Part shown: positions 32,353 through 44,289 of the stretch, piece by piece
Layout of the letters: each line of letters begins with the position of its first letter
Numbering within the stretch: the first letter of the stretch is position 1
DNA from: Ctena decussata
Lineage: Eukaryota; Mollusca; Bivalvia; Lucinida; Lucinidae
NCBI GenBank assembly: GCA_963989385.1
Contig: OZ022511.1
Span: forward strand, 26,778,503 to 26,842,502
Direction: 5' to 3'
Length of the DNA: 64,000 nt
Position numbers and translations under genes: made by a program
The notes under the pieces: model-generated
What the model was told of the DNA's origin: nothing
Seen by the model: the letters and a program-made list of their open reading frames with translations, nothing else
The model's database searches: none

Positions 32353-33417
32353 TGTCACAGATGTGAGGTTTGAGGTTTTATCAGTTATCTGTGTAGCATA
32401 GACCATTGGTGACCCTTTCTTCTGTGTGGCTGAACTAATAGTCACACGGGTGTTGTACCATACTAGTCATTGTGCAAATAGTCACTTATTTGTTTACTTC
32501 CAAAACGAAAGTAGAATTAGCAATTTGCATACACCAATGGAAAACGGTCTTTTAAGGTGTGTAAGTGTTACAGAGTGGTTGATTGGCCAATTTTACTAAT
32601 CTTTATGCATTTTAACCTTCACAAATGCGCGCGAGCTTCCCTTTGTATGTACACAGCTGTTAGACGCCATGTTGGCTGGTTTGTCACCTTCAATGTGACA
32701 AACCGATTTTGATATATATTCCAACTAATCTCTTCATCTGTCAAAGATGTCTAAGAATTAGATTAGTCCAGGTATGTTCTTATGTTTCAGAATCTGCTGA
32801 TTTGCTGATAAATGTTTATCTATCAGTATTTATTGAAATCATGCAATCAGCTGATCTTTGTACATGTACTTTGGAAATGTAAACAATACCCTGGCCTAAA
32901 ATATGTATATAAAATAGCTGTGATATTTAACTAAATTGAGTATTCAGCCAGTTGCCTGCATACCATTTATAATATAGGAATTTATGCTGAATTGGTGGTG
33001 ATTCTTAAGTTGCCCAAGTTTGAATCAGGCCATATTGTGTTAATATGCCTGGTTCAGACTGCTTTGGCTTGAACGTTTTCACCCTTTTATCCAGATCATC
33101 AATTCCCATCGTCCCAAGATGTGCATAACTGTATTTTAAGGGACCGTGGGTCTTCTACTGGCAATGGCGTGCCAAGTGAACCATATTGTCATACATTCTG
33201 ATGTGTAGACCCACTGTCATCTCTGTATATTTATGCGTCCTAATTCTAATACTGTCATGTCAATGTGCAGTAATTATTGTATTGTACTGTTTGTATATGT
33301 TCGTATTTTATATGTTGTAGGACACCCTTCTTTTCTTTCCATAAATACAGTCATAACCCTTAGAGTTCTTCTTCTTATGAGAAATTACCCTCTGCTTCAA
33401 AATACTGGGATGTCACA
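32353..33417 (+). repeat. Possible solo or 3' LTR of a Gypsy-like element
   Basis: It starts TGTCACAG directly after a purine-rich CAGGGGAGAA, the usual look of a Gypsy polypurine tract and LTR start, and may end at GATGTCACA (33417). A TATATAAAA at 32906-32914 could be its promoter. No second copy and no target duplication are present in the window, so the assignment is tentative. Confidence 0.35.
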
Positions 33418-33436
33418 AAAATAATGAGTGACCGAT

Positions 33437-33460
33437 GATCCGATACTGTCGAGTGCACTG
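33437..33460 (-). repeat. Outer inverted terminus, right copy
   Basis: Reads inverted as CAGTGCACTCGACAGTATCG plus GATC, pairing with 24745-24768. It begins about 20 bases after the possible LTR end. Confidence 0.45.
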
Positions 33461-33984
33461 TTTATTTGCAAGATTGTTCAAAGCAATATAGAAATAGTTA
33501 AGCCTCCGTATAGCGGCTTTATGGGCAGTGTTTCTCTTTAGAAGTAATTAAATTAATTGTCTAATGAATTTGCACAGACATATTTTTTTGGTAAAAAATA
33601 GCCTGGCTGAGTAACCTCACATCAGTCGCACAGCCTTACTAGAGTACTTGTTCTTCACTCTTTTCGAAGATATCGATACTATACAATGAATTCAAATAAC
33701 ATGTTTTGGTACGTGTATAGGGTTACGGCGTATCAGTTTACATGGACGGGCTGTAATAAATGAACAAATCTTAAATTCCATTAGATATTTAGACACGTTA
33801 TAACCTTAACACTAAATTGGGCCAAGCAGTATGATACTTTTCTCGAGAAAGCATTATCTCATTGTGTTTACAATCACACATGCTCAGACCGGCTTGCGCC
33901 AGTGTAGGTCACTTTGAGCTCAGTATTCAACCAATAATCATGCTTTTAAATCAGTTTTTGCCATAACGTTGCTCAAGTTGCTAT

Positions 33985-34187
33985 TTATGGATTGATGGAT
34001 GACTTGCGATTTACGTCCTTTCCAACAGTTTTTCGGTCATATCAGGACGACGGGAAAATGATTATGAAAGGCTGTGTACAATGGAACCCCGTTTACGGTT
34101 GAAAAGATTTCCGACTATTGTGGGAATCGAACCCGGGACCGCTAGATCAGGAGGCCAGCGCTTTACCCACTGAGCTACGCGGCTCCC
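33985..34187 (-). mobile_element. tRNA-derived SINE, second family
   Basis: The minus strand starts with a head GGGAGCCGCGTAGCTCAGTG and a B-box GGTTCGATTCC, followed by a body with AAACGGGGTTCCAT. The conserved tail is CTGATATGACC..TTACGTAAATC-like (here GGACGTAAATCGCAAGTCAT). The same tail is recognisable at 51478, 52664 and 53700. Confidence 0.85.
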
Positions 34188-34863
34188 AAGAAGAAATTTG
34201 TGTATGTCCTTTCTGAATATGATTGTCATAGCATGAAAAGATACCTTGTGGCATGGCCAAGTCTTTGATAAGCCTCACATCACACAGTCTGAACAGTTTC
34301 ATCCCTGTTCGCAAAAACGATATTTGTAAAGTTAGGACTACGCCCGTGGTTTAAGGTCCCTTTTAACGCTATCCCAATCATTTGATTTTTAGCCGCATGT
34401 GATCTTGATCTGCAGCGTATGTTCAAGACTATCCGTCTTAATAATGAAATCGACTTTCAAGGTCATTGAAGGTTAGACCATTTCATCTGTGCTGAGCTAC
34501 ATGCATACAAAGAATGTATTTCAGCTCCTGCTGTCTTAAACCATTTTTGTAACGCGTGGAAATAGTCCCTACTAAATCAGGGTCATCTGTTATGCACATC
34601 AGCAAATAGATGTATTACTGCCAACCTTTCGTTGTAATAAATTTAAGCGTCTATAGGTACGATCAGCAATCTTCAGTTGGTGGCTGTGGTAGCTGTTGGT
34701 AGCTTTTAGCATCCTTCGATAACCGTAGGCAGTGATGTTGGTCGGTTGTCGGCTGCCAGTGCTACTACATAGCCTAAAATGGCTCCTTCCTTTATGAAGC
34801 AAACTTTTCAAGATGTGCAGAGACAGAAATTGTTTAAAGTAGCAATTCGCATATATCAAATTA

Positions 34864-35688
34864 GGAGGGTCATCCAATAAAGAGTGGGACTTGCTTGATA
34901 TTTCAAGAACCCTACCTCATTACTTAAAGATTTTACCTTCAATTGCAAGACCATTATCTAACCTCCCAGTAGTAAAAGTTTCATCAAATTTTGTCGACAA
35001 CTTATTCGGCTATGGTTCAAAATACAAAGCACCGGCTAAGTCATTAGCCGGGAAATGCTTCATAATTCAAAACACGCAGGCAGGAACGGAGTTTTGGCAT
35101 TTATCCAAATAGTGGTATTCGAACATTTTCTGACATTTCCTACATTTGTTTGCATTACGTTTTTATTTTGCTTATACCATTTGCCCTATTCATTAGCCCA
35201 TTGGTGAATGGTTGCCTAGCTAACAGTCTATTCCAGGAAATATGACCTTTAGTAGTATGCACGATTTTTTGTTGCTAATCAACTCAAAGCACACGTAACC
35301 GTGAGTTTCATCAATATGTACGTTGTAATTTATAAGGTATACGAGTTTAGTGCTTACCATTATATAAATTTACTTTTAATTTCTAACACCTATCCCCACC
35401 CCCCATAAAGTATGCTTCAAACATAGTAAGATATAAAACAAAATATTTTTTGAATAAATAGGAGTGTTCCAGTAGCCATGACAACCATTTTTACAAACCT
35501 GGCCAGCAGTTTTTCCCTTACCTTCTGTTGTTGCTAGGCAACTAAAAATCAACGGTCAGATAAAAATCTGGGATACTATGTTGTATGCGCTATTAGACCT
35601 ACCACGATGTGGTCATATTTTCGATATAAAAAAAAAAGTACAGTAACAAATTACAAATAAAGTCCCATACTTTTTTGGATGACCCTCG
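34864..35688. mobile_element. Non-autonomous mariner-like element, 825 bp
   Basis: Inverted ends of about 28 bp (left GGAGGGTCATCCAATAAAGA, right read inverted CGAGGGTCATCCAAAAAAGT) with TA on both flanks (34862-34863 and 35689-35690). The terminal AGGGTCATCC is typical of mariner-type ends. The interior has no transposase frame. Confidence 0.75.
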
Positions 35689-35895
35689 TAGGTAACCGGC
35701 GACTATTGACGACACCGTTGCCGCCAACTCCAATCAGAATTTCAGCCCTTCCATTGACATTTTGGTCGACATAAGTATCAACTATGGCCAGTTGGTACCT
35801 CCTGCGGTTGGCGATCGGAGAATTCTGAAAGCACCCAATGTCTGCTGTTAGTCCAGTGCAGCAGTAATTTGTTGCAGAATACAATGTGCTTCACT

Positions 35896-35964
35896 GTTCT
35901 GACATTATAGCGGCTATAGAAATTACTGTGACAGTAATTTCTATAGCCGCTATAATGTCAGAAC
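35896..35964. repeat. Perfect palindrome with 34-bp arms
   Basis: GTTCTGACATTATAGCGGCT and 14 further bases are followed after a single G (35930) by their exact complement. No mismatch is present in 34 pairs. Confidence 0.95.
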
Positions 35965-36103
35965 TGACTGTCAGTCACTCGGTATTTGTAATGCTACATG
36001 TAGGACCCTGAAATAAAGCAGATGTCTAATTTTACGGGATCCGAACCGTAGGGCCTGTGATGCTATACCACGTTACTACTACACAAACAAATTTTGGTTG
36101 GTT

Positions 36104-36190
36104 GGTTGTTTTGGGTTTAACGGCTCATAGCAAGCACAGTAGGCCCTTGCCCTACTATAATCCAAATTATCGCTCGACCACAATCACCCC
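36104..36190 (-). mobile_element. SINE/LINE 3'-tail fragment
   Basis: Minus-strand words TAGTAGGGCAAGGGCC and GAGCCGTTAAACCCAAA, followed by (AACC)n. The same arrangement is seen at 51927-52190. Confidence 0.5.
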
Positions 36191-37730
36191 CTAAAACAAA
36201 GTTATAAATATACTCACCATTTATGGTAAACTCGCAGATCAAAACTGCCAAAAGAAGTAAATTCATCCCCATGTTTTGTTTACTTGTCTTCCTTTCAATG
36301 GTTTAAAAGTTTCTCCTAAGAGGAAGTACTGCTCCGTGTATAGGGTTCACATCAGCCCCCAAAATGGGTAATATGAAATGAACCATGTCAGAGAAAAAAG
36401 CATTTTATCATATGCGAACTACATGATTCCAGACAAGCATACGCATACGCACACATGCGCAGCTAGTTAAGCTAGATTACTGTAGCAAAGCCGAAAGATG
36501 TATTTTATGTGCCCCAACCAGACAGCGCAAATGCAACTGCTTGTCTGGGCATACGTAGATTTCAATACGCTTTAAGACAGGGTTTCATATGCATGGTGAA
36601 AATGAAATCAATATGCAAGGATATGGTTTCTGAATATGTTGGTGAAATACGAAAACATGAGACATAAGAGGGCTGCAACATGATAAAAACCATACTTAAG
36701 CAATCCGTCCGAAGAAAATTTACATATATGTGTCTGGCCAAGACATTTTGCACATAATGTAGTTTTTCGGTTCGGAACAAAGTAGAATCATTAATTGTAT
36801 CGCCGGACACTGCCGGCCCTGTTGAGCGTGCGCATGTTTTTCAAGTGATTTTGCGCGCACCTTGCGCATTCGCTTCTGACAGTTTTTCGCATGGCGCGGC
36901 TCACACGAATTCTGAAATTGTATATGTGTTCATGATGATACTTAGGTATCTGATCCATCTTTTTACGTATAATAAAATAATACAATACAAAAAAAAATCA
37001 CACATAAATTTAACCTACCGTTAATAATTTACACCTAAATTTTTTCGATACTTACGTTTGTGCGGAGATGTGCACGCGGAATACAAACATCAATCTGAAA
37101 TCTTATTTTGCCAAAGTGTCACCCTTTAGTCTGTCCAGTATCGCAAATCTTCTGACCGCTACTTCTCCTTGAGCTTGTGCAATGTAACGCATTAAATCAC
37201 AACAATTATTATTATCACTATCTTAAGTCCACCTTTATCAGAACCAAAAACTAACCTTTTTCTGCTAGAATTACAACCCTTGATCTGTTCCATGGCAGAA
37301 CTATTGTGGTTGCAATTATGCTCCAACTTTTAACTGATTTTTATTATGAAATTAAGTTTCAAGAGTATCATATAGTATGTGATCGGGATTTACTGCTTAA
37401 ATTGACAGATGATGCTGGTCACCCAATAAGTTCTGCAAACGATAGAGATTTAAATCAAGCCACATTTCTCCAATGTAACATCCTTAATACCTCCAGATGA
37501 ATGATCTTGAAAATACCGCTGCTAGGCGTAAGAAGAACGAACAAAAAAAAATAAAATAAAAAAAACAGGGTTGCGGCGACTGAGATCCAGTAGCTTAGCT
37601 CAGAATGATTTAACATACTGGAATTAAGTTTAGAGATCCGTCAAATAATACTGAAGTAGGTGCCGTAAAAGTTCTAATTAGCTCAGTTTATCTTTTACAT
37701 TTGGTTTAAACAACATTATGTTAGCACAAT
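36191..37730. other. No supported gene
   Basis: AT-rich spacer with only short open frames, none recognisable. Confidence 0.5.
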
Positions 37731-37735
37731 ATATA

Positions 37736-38806
37736 CTCAGATGCAAAAGAAAGTATACACTTTCTGAATGCCCATAGTTTACTTATTTTCAACTGCTTAT
37801 GCCTGAAATTCTGTATGATTTATTTGTATTCAGTGTGAATCAATGTGGTTTAGTAAAAAAACTGATTGAAACGCTTGACTAGCTGCACTATATGTACATG
37901 CATATATTTTCCACGTGCAGCAAAATACACAAGTATACAATTTTGTTGTTACTATGTGCTTGAAATTTTAGTTGTTGTTCTAAACAAAACACAATCTTTG
38001 CGTTTCATTTGTACTATGAAAATGCTTTCTGTGGCGAACAGAAATCGTACACGCAGTGGCAAAAGAAAGTTTACATTTTTAGATGGCCGTATTTTTCTTA
38101 TTCTTCACTGCTCAGGTCTGAAATTTTGCACGACGTGTGTTTCCTCAAAGTACAATAATGTGATATTCTAAAATTACTAAATGACTTGCTTGACTAGCAA
38201 CACTATACGTATATGTTAGTTTTGCCCTTTTTGCACGTCCATCATATTTAAAAATATAATATTGCTGTTAAAACAGTATTTGAATTTTTGATTGTTTTTC
38301 CAAACAAATCACAATGTATGCGATACATGTACTTGACGACAATGTTTTTAGTGCAGACTGAAGTCGTTACAGGCTGGCCACTCAAAGCGGTTCGTGACTG
38401 GCTTAATAAAATACACTAGAGTCACGACTGATTGGCGATTAAGTGTATTTCTCTTTGCTTCTGGCTATTTTTTCATCTACTTGTATGACTTCTGTCTGCC
38501 AAAGAGAGCCTTTTCATCGTACAAATGAAGCGCAAACGTTGTGTTTTGCTTAGACCATCAACTTAAATTTCAAATTCAGGTTAACAGCAAACTCGTATTG
38601 ACTGTCCATTTTGCTGCACTCGGAAACGTGCAAAACGGGCACGTACATTCAGTGCCGCTAGTCGAACGTTTTAATAAGCAATTAGATTATAACATGTAGA
38701 TGTACACTGAGTTCAAAAGATAATACATGCAAACCATCAGACCTGAGCCATGTGAAATGAGTAAAATATATGCATTCAAATTTGTGTACTTTCTTTTGCC
38801 TCTCAG
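37736..38806. mobile_element. Tc1/mariner-type element with internal tandem duplication
   Basis: Ends CTCAGATGCAAAAGAAAGTA and, inverted, CTGAGAGGCAAAAGAAAGTA, with TA on both flanks. Inside, a block of about 315 bp starting with the terminal-like GCAAAAGAAAGT is duplicated (37743 and about 38058), so a terminus-like word also occurs internally. No transposase frame. Confidence 0.65.
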
Positions 38807-38814
38807 TATATATA

Positions 38815-38990
38815 TGAGTCGCGACAATGGAAAACAAAGTGGCGAGTGGATCAAGCTTACAGGGTAGCTAATGGTCTACGCTAGCTCCACGCGGACAGCG
38901 AAGACTGAATAGACTGCGCGGATGCCCAGACTGATCTGAGTTTTCGCTGGTGCACATGCCGCTTTGATGGATTTGTCGTGTCTCGACTCA
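38815..38990. mobile_element. Short MITE (TGAGTCGCGACA ends), copy A
   Basis: 176 bp with inverted ends TGAGTCGCGACA and TGAGTCGAGACACGAC and TA flanks. It sits seven bases from the preceding Tc1-type element. The interior word ACAGCGAAGACT..CAGACTGATC is shared with the copy at 58380. Confidence 0.7.
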
Positions 38991-39269
38991 TATTATCAGC
39001 ATCTTTGCTTTTTTAAGAGGAGACCACATTTTGAAATGGCTCCTTTCTCCAAACGGAAGGAAACAGGAAGTTGCGAAATTTTCTCCTCTTTACTAAAACT
39101 TTAAGACGGAAGACATGAATTTGAACCCGTACACTTTAAAATTTGAAACGAGCAGTCTGTGAAGAGCCTTCTCTGTTTGCCGTTTCATCTGCATTTTTTG
39201 ATGATTACTGTTTTGAAAATGCAACCTTTTTTTCGTATCGGACAATTATTTTGATGTCTCAGTTTTTAG

Positions 39270-40400
39270 CTCACCTGAGCCAGCGGCTCCGTGGGGAGCT
39301 TATTCGATAGGCAGGCCCGTCGTCCATCCATTCATCAACATATTCAGACAATTATATTTCTAAAGCTACTGGACCAATCTTGATTAGATTTCATGCGAAG
39401 CATTATTGGGGAGAGGGAAGGCTGCATTATGGTTTGGGGCATGTCTGGCCAAAAACTGTGGTTATCATGGCAACCAGTAGCTTCCATTGACTTATAATGG
39501 AAAACAAATTGATGTCTCTAGTGTTTCACCTCTATTTTTGATCGGACCATTACAGACTTGCAGGAAATGAGGATAGACGCAAGAACTCGGACAAGTTAGA
39601 AATTCAGCCAGCCCCGATTGTCCATTCCGGAGTTATTTGCCCTTGAGCGATCCTATAGACTTTGTATGGGGAAGAGCTGTTCTCCACCTTTTTCAAGACA
39701 TTTTTAATTGGATGTTTTACATACTTGCAAGACACAGTGACAGGCAAGACGTCTGGGATGAGTTCGAAGATTAGACTTTGCATAATAGAGTTACTTGCCC
39801 TTTGAGCGACAAAGAATATAGACTCTCCAGCTTTCTTTCGATCTTTTTTGATCGGATCTCTTTCAGACTTGCAGGGACTGAGGACAGGCACAGGAAATCG
39901 GACGAGTTCGAAATTCTGCGAGATCGGATTTTCCATCGTGACGATAGTTGCCCTTGAGCGATCATGTAGACTTAGTATTATTGGGAAAATCGTGTCTCGA
40001 CATTTTTTTCGCTAATTTTTAATCTGATGTTTTTCATACTTCCAGGAAACAATGACAGGCAAGAAGCCTCGGGTGAGTTTGAATATCGGTCAGATTGGAC
40101 TTATCATTACCAGAGTTACTTGCCCTTGAGCGTCAAAGTATACAGTGCCTCCATCTTGTTTCGGTCATTTATATTGGATCATTTTCAGACTTTCAGAAAA
40201 CAAGGACAGGTACAAGTGCTCAGATGGGTTCGAAATTCAGCCATATCGGCTTTTCCATTGCGAAGTGTGTTGCCCTTGAACGTTCCAAGAGATTTTGTAT
40301 GGGCAAAATCGTGACCCCACATCCTTTAATCGGATGTTTTAGCTCCCTTGAGCCGAGGACTTACGAGGAGCTTACAGTATAGGTAGGTTGTCCGTCGTTC
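39270..40400. repeat. Tandem array, about 150-bp period, alternating subtypes
   Basis: TTGCCCTTGAGCG-type words recur near 39637, 39790, 39946, 40118 and 40268. Alternate units match best, giving a dimer of about 310 bp. The block is bordered by AGCTCACCTGAGCC (39272) and by a related AGCTCCCTTGAGCC (about 40342). A similar AGCTCACCTGAGCC also occurs inside the BEL LTR at about 1257. Confidence 0.65.
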
Positions 40401-40754
40401 GTCGTCATCCTTCGTCCATCGTCCGTCGTCCGTCTCTCCTTTGAGCGACTTCTTCTCAAAAGCTACTGAGCGGATCCAAATGAAATTTATATGGAGACTC
40501 CAGGCAAAGGAGGAACAAAAGTTCATAATTTTGAAGGCGATCTGTCAACTATGCTTGGAGCTAGGGCAGATAACTCTGTTGTAGCAAGAACAGAATCTTG
40601 TTCTCCGAAACCAGAAATGCGAAAGAGCTGATATTTTGCAGGCAACATCGTAGAAGCCTGCCCACTCAAGTTTGTTAAAATCAGGAACACTTTTTTCCAT
40701 TTTCCCCCGGGCCAGGGTCGTGAACTTTGTAAAAAAACAGGACAGGAATCCCAT

Positions 40755-41282
40755 AGAATTACAATGGGAAAATTATTTTAAAAGTTTCAAATGATATTTT
40801 AACTGAAAGCAATTTGCGGATCAAAGTGAATATTTTTGTGGAGACTTTGGTTTACCTGGTGTACAACAATCGGTCTTATCCACATATAAGATGGTTGAGA
40901 TCCCTTGTAAAATAACCTTAAATATGTCAATCATCTAAAAGGAATCACAAATACGCATTCTTTACATAATATTTATATAAATGCATTTGGAAATAAAGAA
41001 GCTGTGTGGAAAGAAGCCAAGAATCAGTCGTTTTGCTTGGAATTCTTGCATTTGGTGTAAAATCACATTATCGTCATTTTTTATTAGATATCCAGCCTAT
41101 ATTGAATATCCATACGTGGTCAAACATTAAATGGGTTACATTATTAAGATGTCCTTCTCGCTAATATATGGTAAAACCCTATATTATAGATAGAGGCTCA
41201 AAATAGAAAAAAAAACAAATTCTCTGTCTTAGTGCAGCCAGATATATATCTTACCAATATTTACTGATGAAACTGGAAAAAA
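40755..41282. other. No supported gene
   Basis: AT-rich spacer before the next array; no open frame of interest. Confidence 0.5.
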
Positions 41283-42600
41283 GCGCGACAAGTATAACGA
41301 GTGTGACATTGCAAAAAATTGGCCCATCCCTGGTCTGCAACAACTGTGACATTTGTAAACAATGTATTTCACCTAAGAAAAAGAGTTTCATTGAGAAACA
41401 AACTGAGACAAACCGTGACTAAAACATTTATACTGAAAATCTTTTTGGTGAGACAGCCAAAAATAAGCGCGACAAGTGTAACAAGTGTGACAATGAAAAA
41501 ACTTGGCCCATCCCTGGTCTGCAACTACTGTGACATTCGTCAACAGTCTATTTTAAAGCAGGAAAAGACTTCCATTGCAAATCAGACTGCGACAAACTGT
41601 GACTAATATAGAATTGCTAAAATATTTCTTGATGATACAGCAAAAAAGCGCGACAAGTGTAACAAGTGGGATAACGAAAAACATTGACCCATTCATGGTC
41701 TGAAACAACTGTGATATTTGTAGAAAATGTATTTTAAATGAGAAAAAGAGTTTCATTGTGAAACAAACTGAGGCAAACTGTGACTTAAACAGTTTATGGC
41801 TTAAATCTTTTTTTAATGAGACAGCCAAAAAAGCGCTACATTTGTAACAAGTGTGACAATGAAAAAAATTGGCCCATCCCTGGTCTGCAACAACTGTGAC
41901 ATTTGTAAACAGTGTATTTTAAAGCAGAAAAAGACTTCCACTGCAAATCAGACTGCGACAAACTGTGTCTAATTTAAAATGGCTAAAATATTTCTTGATG
42001 ATACATCAAAAAAAGTGCGACAAGTGTAACAAGTGGGACAATGAAAAAAATCGGCCTATCCCTGGTCTGAAACAACTGTGACATTTGTAGACAATGTATT
42101 TTAAATGAGAAAAAAGTTTCATTGTGAAAAAAACTGCAGGAAAAGACTTCCACTGCAAATCAGACTGCGACAAACTGTGACTGAAATAAAATGGCTAAAG
42201 TATTTGTTGATGATACAGCAAAAAGCGCGACAAGCGTAACAAGTGGGACAATGAACTAAATTGGCCCATCCATGGTCTGCAACAACTGTGACATTTGTTA
42301 ACAATGTATTTTAAAGCAGAAAAAGACTTTCACTCACTGCAAAACAGACTGAGACAAACTGTGACTTAAATAAAATGGCTAAAATATTTCTTGTTGATAC
42401 AGCAATAAAAGCGCGACGAGATTAACAAGTAGGACAATGAAAAAAATGGCCCAACCCTGGTCTGAAACAACTGTGACATTTGTAGACAATGTATTTTAAA
42501 TCAGAAAAAGAGTTTCATTGTGAAACAGACTGAGACAAACTGTGACCAAAACAATATAGGCAATCATACTTTCTAATGATACAACAGAAAAAGTAGGACA
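41283..42600. repeat. Tandem array, 182-bp units in A/B dimers, Cys-codon rich
   Basis: The word GCGCGACAAGTGTAACAAGT (with variants) starts units at 41283, 41467, 41648, 41833, 42015, 42225 and 42411. Units alternate between a type with AGTTTCATTGTGAAACAAAC and a type with GACTTCCACTGCAAATCAGA. The 42015 unit is a 210-bp hybrid. Two phases read Cys-rich peptides (K-C-N-K-C-D; V-C-N-N-C-D-I-C-K-Q-C), but stops and phase changes break them. Confidence 0.8.
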
Positions 42601-43383
42601 AAGAAGACAAAATTGACAATGCAAAACCTGACTCATGCTCATACTTGTGAAACTTTAATGCATTTTAAACACTGACTAATATCCGCTAACATTTTTCAGT
42701 TCCATCAAGCTAAACTTCAGTCGTTACAAGTAGAATGTTCTTGAACTTATTGTATGATTTTTTTTTTGCACAAGGGCATCTTGCCAGAGATGACGGATTC
42801 CACTTTTTTAGGGCATCTTGTCCATGTTGACTGATTCCACTTTTTCTTCCAGGTGTTCATGTACCATTTTTGGGGCATTTTTTGGTTCATTTTTAATAAA
42901 TGTTTCTTTTTTTCTTCTTAATAATATATTATTTAAGTGTCAAATACCTGTGTAAGCATGCTATTTGCTTTAATCAAAACTTAAGAAAAGGTGGGCAAAG
43001 TTTTCTCATGGCTATTGTTTAGTTTACATAATTGGCATTCAAACGGGGTTTCGTGAAGACTGTTATATAGCCAAAACTAGATGGCACTGGCCAGCATGTT
43101 GAGCCCGTTGGCGCTTTCACAGTAGTAATAATGCTAAGCATGAGATAACAACAGGTTTAGCAATTGCAACATGAAGTCTCTTCTTGGAAGATATGGTTTC
43201 CCCGTCTTCAAAATTCCTTTCAAGATTAGAATCTGCCATGTGGTAACAGAGACATTAGTACTTCAAAATGTTAAAACAGTGACATACTATTAGAGGAGAC
43301 CTGGAGAGGTAAGTTGCATGAATCAATCGAGTTTCAAAAGTCTGTAGTAAATGAAAAGGGAGATATGTTCTCTTTGTGAAAGT

Positions 43384-43398
43384 AGGTCACAGTGACCT
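43384..43398. promoter_or_regulatory. Perfect IR3 nuclear-receptor-type palindrome
   Basis: AGGTCACAGTGACCT, a perfect inverted repeat of AGGTCA with a 3-base spacer. The identical word occurs at 43806-43820 and a variant at 63902-63916. It lies in repeat sequence, so function is unproven. Confidence 0.35.
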
Positions 43399-43639
43399 AG
43401 TTTTGTTTGGGGTGACCTGGAGTGGTAATGTGCATGCACTGATGAAGTTTCGATGACCTAGGGCCAATGAAAAAGGAGATACGGAGCTGACCTGTACATT
43501 TTCACGAAAGTAGGTCACAAAGAGTTATGTTGTGGGTGAACTTGAGTGGCAAAGTGCATGCACTGACCCACTTAACCCATAGGTCTCAAAATTCAAATGG
43601 AGCATGACCAGACTGCAGGGTTTCAAAATTGTAAAATTG

Positions 43640-44285
43640 GGTCGTCAAGAATTCAAGATGGCCGCTGTTACTAAAAATACTTAAAACAACAAAATCAACT
43701 TCTTCACCAGAAACATTTGGTATATTTGGTTGAAAATTTGCGTGGAACATAAATGGGACCTTGGGTTTAAAAATTATAAAAATGAAAAAAATCTAAAACG
43801 GAATTAGGTCACAGTGACCTACTTAGCGCTTACAAGATCGATTGTGCTCAAATGTCAATATCTCAAGAATACGCAATCGATTCTGGTCAGATTTGGTCAG
43901 AAATGGTCCTTGAATGGAATTATTTCAATTTTGTGCCAATTGACTATCCAAGATGGCCACCATGGGGGCCGTTGCTAAAAATAGCACAAACATAAAAATG
44001 ACAATTACTCAAGAACCCTTGAATGGAATTGGACCAATTTTATGTCAAAATGTTCCTTACATGAAGCCGTTTTGATTAATTGCAATTTAGCGTTCTAAGA
44101 TGGCTGCCATCTGCCGTTACTAAAAATAGCACAAACATAAAATGACAATTACTTAGTAACCCTTGAATGGAATTGTACCAATTTTGTGTCAGAATGTTTC
44201 TTGCATGAAGCCATTTCAATTAATTGAAATTTGGCATTCCAAGATAGCCACCATCTGCCGTTACTAAAAATAGCACAAAACTTTA
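43640..44285. repeat. Imperfect tandem array, about 145-150 bp
   Basis: CGTTACTAAAAATAGCACAAA-type words recur near 43965, 44112 and 44257, with an earlier partial unit near 43660. Shared linkers include CCTTGAATGGAATT and ATGGCCACCAT. Confidence 0.7.
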
Positions 44286-44289
44286 CAAT

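Noticed and set aside
34891..35112. Transposase frame inside the mariner-like element
   Set aside because: The 73-codon frame has no DDE/D signature or helix-turn-helix, so the element is called non-autonomous.
41283..42600. CRISPR-like array
   Set aside because: Units are tandem and diverged without unique spacers, in an animal genome.
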